Of a DNA stretch of 64,000 nt, positions 1 to 8,861 are shown piece by piece; the stretch's first letter is position 1; the number at the start of each line of letters is the position of its first letter. The stretch covers positions 1 to 64,000 of the forward strand of contig JAURCJ010000005.1 of assembly GCA_030828505.1 (NCBI GenBank), read 5' to 3'. Under the pieces are notes generated by a model, which ran no database searches, was not told the origin of the DNA, and saw nothing but the letters and a program-made list of their open reading frames with translations. The DNA is from Alphaproteobacteria bacterium (lineage in GTDB: Bacteria > Pseudomonadota > Alphaproteobacteria > TMED109). A program made the translations under genes and the position numbers.

Positions 1-148
1 TACACGTTGTTTCTAACTCATAGTTACCATTATTTATTGCAAGAAATTCTTTTGTAAATAAATCCATGACTCCAATATATTCTTTTGTATCAGGGTTAAC
101 CCAAAACACAAAAAAAGCCAGTACTTTAGTCACTAAATTCAGGTACAT
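1..148 (-). CDS. Possible truncated ORF running off the left edge
   Basis: Read on the minus strand, an ATG at 148 opens a frame with no stop down to base 1, giving 49 residues. They begin MYLNLVTKVLAFFVFWVNP, a short hydrophobic stretch, and continue as a polar segment that includes DTKEYIGVMDLFTKEF. An in-frame TAA lies about 12 bases upstream of the ATG, so the frame cannot extend far. No ribosome binding site is visible. I do not recognise a family. It could be the start of a small membrane-anchored protein, or a fragment of a decayed gene, since the adjacent DNA has no intact gene. Confidence 0.25.
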   Translation of the reverse strand, partial: MYLNLVTKVLAFFVFWVNPDTKEYIGVMDLFTKEFLAINNGNYELETTC

Positions 149-152
149 ATCT

Positions 153-182
153 ATAGATGATTAGTCCATAGATTTTTAGTCA
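153..182. repeat. Degenerate 15-bp tandem duplication
   Basis: Two adjacent 15-base units, 153-167 and 168-182, match at 12 of 15 positions. Each begins ATAGAT and carries TTAGTC near its end. It lies in gene-free DNA and could be a simple slippage duplication. Confidence 0.4.
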
Positions 183-453
183 GTATGTACTTAGGTGTTA
201 TTATATATTACCTCTCAATGCTGTTTTTTTGCATGGGTTCATCAATAAAAACTTATAAGATTCTATTGGAAATCCTATGGATACCTTAATTATTTGGAAG
301 TTTTCAGCCATTTATTCTGTATATTGTAGTTAATTAGTACCTCATCATGCCTTGATTAGATCATAAGATATATCATCTGCAATGGATACTTTAGGCATGG
401 TTTAATAGGTGTAGGAAGGCTCTGGAGTAAGCTTTAGATAGCTACTATGTCAC

Positions 454-469
454 ATACTACATGTAGTAT
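454..469. repeat. Perfect 16-bp palindrome
   Basis: ATACTACATGTAGTAT is identical to its own reverse complement. It lies about 145 bases past the 3-prime end of trkH in non-coding DNA. It could be a protein-binding site or half of a cruciform. There is no T-run beside it, so it is not a typical intrinsic terminator. Confidence 0.45.
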
Positions 470-501
470 TTAGTGTGTAATTTTATAGATCAGAGCTGTA
501 T

Positions 502-525
502 GTTGTCTAAAATTGTTGTCTAAAA
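502..525 (+). repeat. GTTGTCTAAA repeat pair, 13-bp phase
   Basis: GTTGTCTAAAA occurs at 502-512 and again at 515-525, so the starts are 13 bases apart. The same arrangement recurs at 53592-53615. The function is unknown; it could be a tandem regulator site or a scar of a mobile sequence. Confidence 0.55.
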
Positions 526-599
526 TATTTTGATGATAATACCTAGATATAGTAAAAAACCTAGCAATATCAGTTATTTGCAAGATATTTAGTGTTGAT

Positions 600-610
600 G
601 TTGTCTAAAT
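600..610 (+). repeat. Single GTTGTCTAAA copy at the trkH 3-prime end
   Basis: GTTGTCTAAAT ends two bases before the trkH stop codon complement at 613. It is the third copy of this motif in the left edge and is not paired here. Confidence 0.45.
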
Positions 611-612
611 TA

Positions 613-2052
613 TTATTTCCAAAAAGAAGGCATTATTAGTAATAAGACAGCTAAAAATTCCAGTCTACCAATAATCATAGAGGCACATAATATCCATTTA
701 GCTTGATCAGGTAAGTTACTAAAGTTACCTATTGGACCTATTTCACTACTCAAGCCGGGGCCCACAACAGCAATAGAAGTAACAGCAGCAGAAAAAGCAG
801 TCAGTAGGTCTAGTCCTATCCAATATAGTAAGCTCGCAACAATAATCACAGATATAATAAATAAAAATATTATAGCTAATATTGATAAAGTTGTTTTATC
901 ATCAATAATTCCCTTAGAATAAGTTATTTTTAAAATTTGATGAGGGCGAATTACTTTTTGTATTTGCTGTAGTAAAACTTTAAATAGAATTTGTATTCTA
1001 AATATTTTTATTCCTCCGGTCGTTGATCCGGTACACCCACCTATGAGCATAAATATAAAAAGTAAACTAATAGCAAAGCTTCCCCATTGTGAAAAATCTT
1101 CTGTGGAATAACCAGTTCCAGTAATTATGGAAATAACATTAAAAGAAGAAGCGCGAAGAGATTCTAAAAAATTGAAACCTAATTTAAGGTTAAGCCAAAT
1201 TGCTATAATTAATACAGAACAAAATATTATTATAAGAAAACCTCTTACTTGTTTATCAATAAATATAGATTTTATGTTGTTTAATGATTTAGCATATATA
1301 ATGAATGGTAAACTTGCAGCTATCATTCCTACAATTATAATTAATTCTATGAAAATACTATCGAAGTGGCCTATAGAAATGTTTTTTGTAGAGTATCCTC
1401 CAGTTGCTATGGTTGTCATAGAGTGACAAATAGAGTCAAATATATTCATTCCTGTTAAAGATAATAATAAAACGCAAATAAAGGTAAAACTTGTATAGAT
1501 TATTATTATAGTTTTAGCTAAATTCTTTACTCTTTCCCTAAGTTTATCATTTGGCTCTATTTGATCTGAAAAAAAAAGTTGTAATCCGCTCATATGAAGA
1601 AGAGGTAAAGCAGCAACAGCCATAACTATAATTCCAACTCCACCTAACCATTGTAAGATCGACCTCCAAATTAGTATTCCATTAGAAGAATTTTCTATAT
1701 TAACTAATATGGTAGATCCTGTCGTAGTTATCCCACTTGTAGCTTCAAAAAAAGCGTCAGTATAGCTTAAATTGAGATCAGATAAATAAATTGGAAGTGC
1801 GGAAATACCAGCTAAAATTATCCATGACATAACACTTAATAAAAAGGTTTCTCTAGTTCCAATTTTAGCATTTTTATTTTTAAAAGCTAAAATGATAGTA
1901 ATGCCCATTAAGAAACTAATTATGCCTGTTGAAGCAAAGATACTCCAATTTTTATGTTCATTAAATAAGTCGAAAAGAGCGGGAATAGCCATCATACACC
2001 CGAACGTAGAAATTAAAAGTCCTATAATATATAAAACAGATCTAAAATTCAT
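613..2052 (-). CDS. trkH: TrkH-family potassium uptake protein
   Basis: This is the membrane subunit of a Trk/Ktr-type potassium uptake system, which takes K+ across the inner membrane with regulation by a cytoplasmic TrkA subunit. The 479 residues are about the usual TrkH length and hydrophobic throughout. The four pore repeats can be seen from their selectivity-filter glycines: TTTGST near residues 109-114, ATGGYST near 216, GTGYST near 312 and VGPGLSS near 428. Pro-rich and charged loops separate the membrane segments. It is the last gene of a minus-strand group, 72 bases after apaG. No trkA lies in the window, so the regulatory subunit must be encoded elsewhere. Confidence 0.93.
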   Translation of the reverse strand: MNFRSVLYIIGLLISTFGCMMAIPALFDLFNEHKNWSIFASTGIISFLMGITIILAFKNKNAKIGTRETFLLSVMSWIILAGISALPIYLSDLNLSYTDAFFEATSGITTTGSTILVNIENSSNGILIWRSILQWLGGVGIIVMAVAALPLLHMSGLQLFFSDQIEPNDKLRERVKNLAKTIIIIYTSFTFICVLLLSLTGMNIFDSICHSMTTIATGGYSTKNISIGHFDSIFIELIIIVGMIAASLPFIIYAKSLNNIKSIFIDKQVRGFLIIIFCSVLIIAIWLNLKLGFNFLESLRASSFNVISIITGTGYSTEDFSQWGSFAISLLFIFMLIGGCTGSTTGGIKIFRIQILFKVLLQQIQKVIRPHQILKITYSKGIIDDKTTLSILAIIFLFIISVIIVASLLYWIGLDLLTAFSAAVTSIAVVGPGLSSEIGPIGNFSNLPDQAKWILCASMIIGRLEFLAVLLLIMPSFWK

Positions 2053-2124
2053 TTTTAACTCTTAAATATTATTGATAATTTATAATAAACCTTTTTGAAT
2101 TTTTAATCAGGTATACTTTTTAAA

Positions 2125-2550
2125 TTAATTTAAAATAATCTTTTTAAAGGGACTATCTAAAGAAAAAGTTGGAATTATTATTTTAAAAGATTTGTTTCGT
2201 TCACAAATCATATTATATTCTCCATTCATGAATCCGGAAGGCTTTGATAATGGTGTTCCGCTAGAATATTGAAAAGAATTTTTGGGTTTTATAACTGGCT
2301 GTTGTCCTATTACGCCAGCCCCTTTTACTTCTTGTATATGGCCAGTTTCATCTGTTATTTTCCAATATCTATCAATTAGCTGTATAGCTTCATCTCTATT
2401 ATTCTCAATTAAAATATGATAAGCCCAAACCCATAAATTTTGATTTATATCAGATTGATCATCTACGAAATTAGTTTTGACGCTCACTCTTACGTCGTTT
2501 GTTACTAGAGAATACGGGTATTCTAAATTATCCTTAATATTAGGTTCCAT
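2125..2550 (-). CDS. apaG: ApaG domain protein
   Basis: ApaG is a small immunoglobulin-like beta-sandwich protein. It has been linked genetically to Co2+/Mg2+ homeostasis and diadenosine tetraphosphate metabolism, but its biochemical role is still unclear. The 141 residues show the family signatures: VWAYHILIEN near 41-50, the loop GAGVIGQQP at 77-85, and F-Q-Y-S-S-G-T-P-L at 93-101 followed by G-x-M-x-G-x-Y. It starts 13 bases after the radical SAM gene ends, so the two are probably cotranscribed with the MaoC gene. Identification by motif is strong; the function in this organism is not shown. Confidence 0.92.
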   Translation of the reverse strand: MEPNIKDNLEYPYSLVTNDVRVSVKTNFVDDQSDINQNLWVWAYHILIENNRDEAIQLIDRYWKITDETGHIQEVKGAGVIGQQPVIKPKNSFQYSSGTPLSKPSGFMNGEYNMICERNKSFKIIIPTFSLDSPFKKIILN

Positions 2551-2563
2551 TTTAATTTATATC

Positions 2564-3493
2564 CTATGGTTTATTACTACAACTCGCCCCACCCAAAACA
2601 CAAAACTTAGAACAAAATGGATGGTTTAAATAAACTTTTTTAAATGCATCTTTTAGGTTACTGCCATAACTAAAACTATTTTTGTATGGTATTAAAGTAC
2701 AAGAAACTACATGCGTTTTTGAATCTTCTTTACGTTTAACTATCATTCTGGAATTAGAGCACATCATATCTTCAGGATTAATATTTAAAATTTCCCAACA
2801 GTTTTTTGTAATTTCTGGAGTATTAGTACTTAAATTCATTTCAGGGAATAATACTAAATGATTTTTATCGTAAGCATCAATTTTTAGATTATTCTCATTA
2901 AAAAACTCTGCAAAACCATCTCTTATCAGTTTTTCTTCTTTATTGATTATTCTTGAAGCAATATTAATTTTAAAGTTATTATTTGCTAGCCATCTAATTC
3001 CTTCAATAGCCTTATCCCATGTATTAGCTCCCCTAATCTTTTCGTGCTCTTCCTTACTAAAATGATCTAGTGAAACTCTTAAAGTAAGCTTAGGGTAATT
3101 TGAAAAAGGGATTAATTCTTTAATTTTGTTAAGCATTGGTTGCATAGCATTAGTTAGAACTAAGATATTATAATTTTCATTTATCAATAATTCCAAAATG
3201 GATATTATATCTTTATTCATAAAAGGCTCTCCGCCTGTAATTCCAACTGTATCACAAGATAAGTTATATTTATTTATTTGGTTTAAATATTTTTTTACAT
3301 CTATTTGAGTTAAATATAATAATTTATTATTGGATGGACTTGACTCTATATAACAGCCTTTACAAGATATATTACATAAAGTTCCGGTATTAAACCACAG
3401 TGTTTTCAAGTCAGTAAATTTCACATAAGCTCTTTCTTCACCTAGTGCAGTTAAGTACTCATGATTAAATTTTTTTTCTATCTTACTCATCAC
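2564..3493 (-). CDS. Radical SAM protein with C-terminal cysteine cluster
   Basis: The protein carries the radical S-adenosylmethionine motif C40-x3-C44-x2-C47 (CNISCKGC), which binds a [4Fe-4S] cluster that cleaves SAM, and the GGEP SAM-contact motif at 87-90. A second set of cysteines, C294-x3-C298-x6-C305, lies at the extreme C-terminus, with further Cys in MMCSN and VVSCT. This suggests an auxiliary cluster of the Twitch or SPASM kind. At 309 residues it has room for one barrel plus this tail. It sits between MaoC-like and apaG genes with 13-base gaps on each side. The substrate cannot be told. No short precursor peptide gene was found beside it. Confidence 0.88.
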   Translation of the reverse strand: MMSKIEKKFNHEYLTALGEERAYVKFTDLKTLWFNTGTLCNISCKGCYIESSPSNNKLLYLTQIDVKKYLNQINKYNLSCDTVGITGGEPFMNKDIISILELLINENYNILVLTNAMQPMLNKIKELIPFSNYPKLTLRVSLDHFSKEEHEKIRGANTWDKAIEGIRWLANNNFKINIASRIINKEEKLIRDGFAEFFNENNLKIDAYDKNHLVLFPEMNLSTNTPEITKNCWEILNINPEDMMCSNSRMIVKRKEDSKTHVVSCTLIPYKNSFSYGSNLKDAFKKVYLNHPFCSKFCVLGGASCSNKP

Positions 3494-3506
3494 TAATCTT
3501 TATAAT

Positions 3507-3956
3507 TTAAATTCTTCTTCTTACTATACTTATACTTTGTAAAGTCATTATCAATTCATTATTACTATTAAACACATTAGAATCTATTATCATACTACCT
3601 ATATTAGGTTTAGATCTACTAGGAGTTTTACTTATAATCTCTAATTCTCCTTTAATAGTTTCATCAGGAAATAGAGGTTTTATCCATCTTATCTGATTCA
3701 TACCTGGCGATCCTAATGAGGCTAAATTTATTAATAAGCCATCATATAACATTCTCATATATAAAGAACAGGTATGCCATCCAGAAGCACATAATCCTCC
3801 AAAAAGCGAATCTTTAGCTTTTTCCACATCAACATGAAAAGGTTGTGGATCATATTTTTTTGCAAATTCTATTATTTCTTCTTCTGTGACTGATATGGGA
3901 CCAATTTCAATTTTTTGACCGATAGATAGGTCTTCGTAATATATCATTTTTTTCAT
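3507..3956 (-). CDS. MaoC-like hotdog-fold dehydratase
   Basis: This is a single-hotdog MaoC-type protein of 149 residues, the size of (R)-specific enoyl-CoA hydratases. The hydratase signature D36-P-x3-H41-V-D is present, followed by a G-x-x-A-S-G-W-H segment at 54-61 that lines the acyl-CoA site. Such enzymes hydrate trans-2-enoyl-CoA to (R)-3-hydroxyacyl-CoA, though some family members act on other thioesters. It heads the group MaoC-radical SAM-apaG(-trkH). A 9+3+9 inverted repeat lies 31 bases upstream of its start codon and may be its operator. The exact acyl substrate is unknown. Confidence 0.85.
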   Translation of the reverse strand: MKKMIYYEDLSIGQKIEIGPISVTEEEIIEFAKKYDPQPFHVDVEKAKDSLFGGLCASGWHTCSLYMRMLYDGLLINLASLGSPGMNQIRWIKPLFPDETIKGELEIISKTPSRSKPNIGSMIIDSNVFNSNNELIMTLQSISIVRRRI

Positions 3957-3986
3957 TATTTACCTTTAAATTTATTAAATCTAAAC

Positions 3987-4007
3987 TATGTTGTTATTAA
4001 CAACATA
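3987..4007. promoter_or_regulatory. Inverted repeat upstream of MaoC gene, possible operator
   Basis: TATGTTGTT, then ATT, then AACAACATA forms a perfect 9-bp inverted repeat with a 3-base spacer. It lies 31-51 bases upstream of the MaoC-like start, in the 275-base gap between that gene and divergent gltB. The lack of a T-run and its place in a divergent promoter region favour a dimeric repressor site over a terminator. Confidence 0.5.
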
Positions 4008-4231
4008 ATATACTATATTGAGCATTATATTACTGCTATAATATGATCCTACAAATATTACATATTTAGGAATATTTATAGTTTAAAATAATGAATTAAG
4101 ATATATAAATGCATTTATTTTAATTCTAGCAATTAATTTTATTTTTTATGTTTGCTTGTAGGTTAAATTTTGTTTAATCTCCGCATCTTTAGAATTGATA
4201 TGTATGTGAATAAGAGAATGAAGAAATAAGA

Positions 4232-7200
4232 ATGATAAAAAAGAAGAAAAATATTAGTTTTAGTAAAAGACCAATTACTCAAGGTTTGTATGACTCTAAT
4301 TTTGAGCATGATGCATGCGGAATAGGGTTCGTTGCAAATATTAAAGGTAATAAAGAACATTCAATTGTATTAGATGGTTTAAAAATTTTAGATAATTTAA
4401 CTCATAGGGGTGCAGTTGGTGCAGATCCTACATTGGGTGATGGCGCAGGTTTACTTCTTCAAATACCAGATAAATTTTTAAGGGAAGAATGTAAAAAAGA
4501 AGGTGTAATACTTCCTTATGAAGGAAGTTATGCTGTTGCGCAGATATTTTTTCCTAATGACAATTCTTCAATAGCACATGCTAAAGAAGTATTTAAAAAA
4601 GTTTTAGAGGACGATGGTTTAGAGATAATGTATTGGAGAAAAGTTCCAGTAAATGAAAAAGCTATATCTAAGTCACTTAATTCTACAGCGCCTATAATAG
4701 AGCAAGCATTTGTAGTATCAAAAGAAAAAAATATTAATCAGGATGAGTTAGAAAAAAACATATTTATAGTTAGAAAAATTTTATCAAATAAGTTGAGAGT
4801 AGATAAAATTCTAACAAACAAAGATCAAAATATTTATATATGCTCTTTTTCTACCAGAACTCTAAACTATAAGGGTATGCTGTTATCGGATACCGTTGGT
4901 GCCTATTTCACTGATTTAGAGGATAAAAGAGTAGTTAGCGCATTTGCTCTTGTACATCAGAGGTTTTCTACTAATACTTTTCCATCTTGGGACTTAGCTC
5001 AACCATTTAGGATGATATGTCATAATGGTGAGATTAACACACTACGTGGAAATGTTAATTGGATGAATGCTAGAAAACATATGATGTCATCAAAAGTTTT
5101 AGGAGATGATTTGAAAAAAATATGGCCTATTATTAATGAAGGTCAGTCAGATTCGGCATGCTTTGATAATGCTTTAGAATTATTAATTATGGCAGGATAT
5201 AGCTTATCTCATGCAATGATGTTGTTAATTCCTGAGGCTTGGCAGAATAATGATTTAATGGATAAAAATAGAAAAGCATTTTATGAATATAACTCATCCG
5301 TTATGGAACCTTGGGATGGACCAGCAGCTGTAGCGTTTACGGATGGTAAGCAGATAGGCGCAACTTTGGACAGAAATGGTTTAAGGCCAGCAAGGTATTT
5401 TATTACTGATGAAGACAAAATAGTTTTATCTTCTGAAATGGGGGTATTGCCATACCCTGAAGAGAAAATAAAAGAAAAATGGAGATTGCAACCAGGAAAA
5501 ATGCTTTTAATAGATTTTGAAAAAGGGGCAATAATAACAGATCAAGAATTAAAGGAAGATATTGCAAATAAATTTAATTATTCGGAAGTATTAATTAAAA
5601 GTAATCTTGCTATTGAAGATTTAAATACTAAAAATTTGCCTGAAGAAAAATTTGATTCAAGATTGAAGTTAGATTTACAGCAGGCATTTGGTTATACCCA
5701 AGAAGATATAAAGTTTTTAATGTCTCCTATGGTTGAGAATGGACAGGAAGCGACTGGTTCAATGGGGACGGATACCCCACTTGCAGTTTTATCATCAAAA
5801 CATAAGCCTTTATACAATTTTTTTAAACAGTTATTTGCTCAGGTTACAAACCCTGCAATTGATCCCATAAGGGAAAAAATGGTAATGAGTCTTATGAGTA
5901 TTTTAGGGCCAAGAAAAAATCTTTTATCTTTAGAGCCGCTATATGATAAGTGCTTAAAGCTTAAGCAACCAATATTAACAAATGATAATATGGCAAAAAT
6001 AAAGAATATTGCGGATCATACTGGTAGTGGTCATAAAGCTGTTGTTTTAGATGCCACATCTAATTTCAAAGACGGTGTAAAAGGAATGCAAAATTCCTTA
6101 GAATATTTAAAACTGACCGCTGAAAAAGCTATAAAGAGTGGAGCAAATATTTTAATTATTTCTGATAAAAAAATATCTTCTAATAGGACTGCCTTACCTG
6201 CTTTATTAGCTACAAGCATAGTTCATCAACATTTAGTTAAAGTAGGATTAAGAACTGAAGTAGGCTTAGCAGTAGAAACAGGAGAAGCAAGAGAAATCCA
6301 TCATTTTTGTGTTTTAGGTGGTTATGGAGCTGATGCAATTAATCCTTATCTAGCATTCTCAACTATAGAGGATATAATTAGTAATTTATCAATATCTTAT
6401 GCAGTAGCTTGTGATAATTATATTAATGCTATTGGTAAAGGTATTTTAAAGGTTATGTCTAAAATGGGTATCTCTACATTTCAATCTTATAATGGTGCTC
6501 AAATATTTGACGCGGTTGGTCTCTCTTCAGAATTTGTCAAAACCTATTTTCCTGGAACACCAAGTAAGATTGAAGGTCTCTCTTTAAACGATATCTTAGA
6601 GTCATCTTATGATTGCCATAAAAAAGCTTTTGGATTGGATCAAGTTCTGCAAAATAATCTAGAAGTTGGGGGAGATTATGCTTATAGAATTAGAGGGGAA
6701 AGTCATGTGTGGACTCCAGATACAATTAAGGATCTACAACACGCGGTAAGAGGTAATTTTCCTGAAAAATATCAATCTTATGCCAATATTATTAATGAAC
6801 AGTCAGAGCAGAAAATGACTCCAAGAGGTTTATTTAAGCTAAAAGTTAATAAGAAGTCTCTTGATATTAACGAAGTAGAATCTGCAGATAAAATAGTAAA
6901 AAGATTTGCTACTGGAGCAATGTCTTTTGGTTCAATATCTAGAGAGGCTCATACTACCTTAGCTCTAGCTATGAATAAAATTGGAGGCAAATCTAATACT
7001 GGTGAAGGCGGAGAAGAGGTAGATAGATTTGTTATGAATGAAGACGGGTCTTCTATGAGGTCTGCAATAAAGCAGGTTGCCTCTGGTAGGTTTGGAGTAA
7101 CCGCAGAATATTTAATTAATGCAGATGATATTCAAATTAAGATTTCGCAGGGAGCTAAGCCAGGAGAAGGAGGGCAATTGCCTGGACATAAAGTAGACCC

Positions 7201-8848
7201 TATTATTGCTAAGGTTAGACATTCCACGCCTGGAGTAGGGCTTATATCTCCACCGCCACATCATGATATTTATTCCATTGAAGATTTAGCACAATTAATT
7301 TTTGATTTAAAAAATGTTAACCCAGATGCTAGAATAAGTGTAAAATTAGTTTCAGAAATTGGAGTAGGTACTGTGGCAGCTGGAGTAGCAAAAGCTAGAG
7401 CTGATCACATAACTATTGCTGGTTATGAAGGAGGAACTGGAGCTAGTCCATTAACATCTATTAAGCATGCAGGGTCGCCTTGGGAAATTGGTTTAGCAGA
7501 AACACAACAAACACTTGTCCTTAATGGATTGAGAGGTAGAACATCACTTCAAGTAGATGGTGGATTTAGAACAGGAAGAGATGTAGTAATTGGAGCTTTG
7601 TTAGGTGCGGATGAATTTGGTTTTGCAACTGCGCCGTTAATTGCGTCAGGGTGTATAATGATGAGAAAATGTCATCTTAATACTTGTCCTGTTGGAATTG
7701 CCACCCAAAACCCAGATTTAAGAAAAAAATTTACAGGGACACCAGAACATGTAATTAATTATTTCTTCTTTGTAGCTGAAGAAGTTAGAAGCTTGATGGC
7801 TAAGCTAGGTTTTAAAACATTTAATGAAATGATAGGCCGAGTTGATAAGATAGATACTAATCATGCAGTTAGTCACTGGAAAACAAAAAGCTTAGATTTT
7901 TCTAAATTATTTTATAAACCTGAAGTAGGTGACGATATAGCAATATATAATACTGAAAAGCAGGAACATCCTATTGATAATATTTTAGATAAAAAATTAA
8001 TTCCTTTGTTTAACAAATATCTAGAGGATGAAAAGAATCAAATTATTAAATTAGATATTAAGAACACTGATAGAACAACAGGCGCTATGTTATCAGGAAA
8101 GATAGCTGCACAAAAAGGTCATGCAGGTTTAAAGGAAAATTCATTAATAGTTAATTTTACTGGAACTGCTGGACAATCATTTGGTGCTTTCCTAGCAAAA
8201 GGTGTTACTTTTAATTTACATGGTGAAGCAAATGATTATGTAGGAAAAGGTTTGTCAGGAGGTAAGTTAATAATAAGACCTGTAAAAAATTCTAAGATAA
8301 TTTCAGAAAATTCTATGATTATAGGGAATACAGTATTATATGGGGCTATTTCTGGAGAGTGTTATTTCAATGGAATTGCTGGAGAACGTTACTGCGTAAG
8401 AAATTCAGGGGCTATTTCTGTTATTGAAGGTTTAGGTGATCATGGATGTGAATATATGACAGGAGGAATAGTTCTATGTTTAGGTGCAATTGGAAGAAAT
8501 TTTGCTGCCGGCATGAGTGGAGGAATTGCTTATGTTTTTGATCCTGAAAATAAGATAAAGGATTACTTAAATTCAGAAATGGTTAATTTAGAGGATTTAG
8601 ATATTAACGATGATAGTAATTTAGAATATGATAATAATTTTAATATCTCCGATAATCTTTTAATTGATGATGATTTAAGAATAAGGTTTTTAATAGATAA
8701 ACATATTAAATATACAGATAGTAATTTGGCAAAAAGCATTGTTAATAATTGGAATGATAATATAAAAAGCTTCAAAAAAATAATGCCTATAGATTATAAA
8801 AAAGTATTACTTGAAAATGAATATAATAATAAAAAAAATGTAGCGTAA
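4232..8848 (+). CDS. gltB: Glutamate synthase (NADPH) large subunit
   Basis: The alpha subunit of GOGAT makes two glutamates from glutamine and 2-oxoglutarate, together with GltD. The 1538 residues match the usual length. The class II glutamine amidotransferase nucleophile is Cys29 in the segment DACGIGFVA, implying removal of a 28-residue propeptide. The FMN-binding synthase domain holds the [3Fe-4S] ligands C1141-x5-C1147-x4-C1152. The C-terminal part has the glycine-rich beta-helix repeats of GltB. gltD follows 13 bases later, so they form an operon. The long, AT-rich upstream gap (3957-4231) must hold its promoter, but I see no clear consensus hexamers. Confidence 0.97.
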   Translation: MIKKKKNISFSKRPITQGLYDSNFEHDACGIGFVANIKGNKEHSIVLDGLKILDNLTHRGAVGADPTLGDGAGLLLQIPDKFLREECKKEGVILPYEGSYAVAQIFFPNDNSSIAHAKEVFKKVLEDDGLEIMYWRKVPVNEKAISKSLNSTAPIIEQAFVVSKEKNINQDELEKNIFIVRKILSNKLRVDKILTNKDQNIYICSFSTRTLNYKGMLLSDTVGAYFTDLEDKRVVSAFALVHQRFSTNTFPSWDLAQPFRMICHNGEINTLRGNVNWMNARKHMMSSKVLGDDLKKIWPIINEGQSDSACFDNALELLIMAGYSLSHAMMLLIPEAWQNNDLMDKNRKAFYEYNSSVMEPWDGPAAVAFTDGKQIGATLDRNGLRPARYFITDEDKIVLSSEMGVLPYPEEKIKEKWRLQPGKMLLIDFEKGAIITDQELKEDIANKFNYSEVLIKSNLAIEDLNTKNLPEEKFDSRLKLDLQQAFGYTQEDIKFLMSPMVENGQEATGSMGTDTPLAVLSSKHKPLYNFFKQLFAQVTNPAIDPIREKMVMSLMSILGPRKNLLSLEPLYDKCLKLKQPILTNDNMAKIKNIADHTGSGHKAVVLDATSNFKDGVKGMQNSLEYLKLTAEKAIKSGANILIISDKKISSNRTALPALLATSIVHQHLVKVGLRTEVGLAVETGEAREIHHFCVLGGYGADAINPYLAFSTIEDIISNLSISYAVACDNYINAIGKGILKVMSKMGISTFQSYNGAQIFDAVGLSSEFVKTYFPGTPSKIEGLSLNDILESSYDCHKKAFGLDQVLQNNLEVGGDYAYRIRGESHVWTPDTIKDLQHAVRGNFPEKYQSYANIINEQSEQKMTPRGLFKLKVNKKSLDINEVESADKIVKRFATGAMSFGSISREAHTTLALAMNKIGGKSNTGEGGEEVDRFVMNEDGSSMRSAIKQVASGRFGVTAEYLINADDIQIKISQGAKPGEGGQLPGHKVDPIIAKVRHSTPGVGLISPPPHHDIYSIEDLAQLIFDLKNVNPDARISVKLVSEIGVGTVAAGVAKARADHITIAGYEGGTGASPLTSIKHAGSPWEIGLAETQQTLVLNGLRGRTSLQVDGGFRTGRDVVIGALLGADEFGFATAPLIASGCIMMRKCHLNTCPVGIATQNPDLRKKFTGTPEHVINYFFFVAEEVRSLMAKLGFKTFNEMIGRVDKIDTNHAVSHWKTKSLDFSKLFYKPEVGDDIAIYNTEKQEHPIDNILDKKLIPLFNKYLEDEKNQIIKLDIKNTDRTTGAMLSGKIAAQKGHAGLKENSLIVNFTGTAGQSFGAFLAKGVTFNLHGEANDYVGKGLSGGKLIIRPVKNSKIISENSMIIGNTVLYGAISGECYFNGIAGERYCVRNSGAISVIEGLGDHGCEYMTGGIVLCLGAIGRNFAAGMSGGIAYVFDPENKIKDYLNSEMVNLEDLDINDDSNLEYDNNFNISDNLLIDDDLRIRFLIDKHIKYTDSNLAKSIVNNWNDNIKSFKKIMPIDYKKVLLENEYNNKKNVA

Positions 8849-8861
8849 ATAGAGGTATAAG

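Larger units (their letters stand above)
149..612. other. Gene-poor stretch with short repeats and possible gene remnants
   Basis: No intact coding region is visible in about 460 bases. Minus-strand frames contain protein-like scraps broken by stops: MPKVSIADDISYDLIKA at 398-345, then FLLMNPCKKTALRGN further along. These could be debris of one decayed gene. The stretch also has a degenerate tandem repeat at 153-182, a 16-bp palindrome at 454-469 and three copies of GTTGTCTAAA at 502-525 and 600-610. Confidence 0.5.

Noticed and set aside
1127..1426. Plus-strand ORF of 99 codons inside trkH
   Set aside because: It is antisense to a well-supported membrane protein gene, with no ribosome binding site or recognisable domain.
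4150..4181. TTGCTT-17-TAATCT as a gltB promoter
   Set aside because: The -35 matches consensus at only three positions, which is common in this AT-rich DNA.
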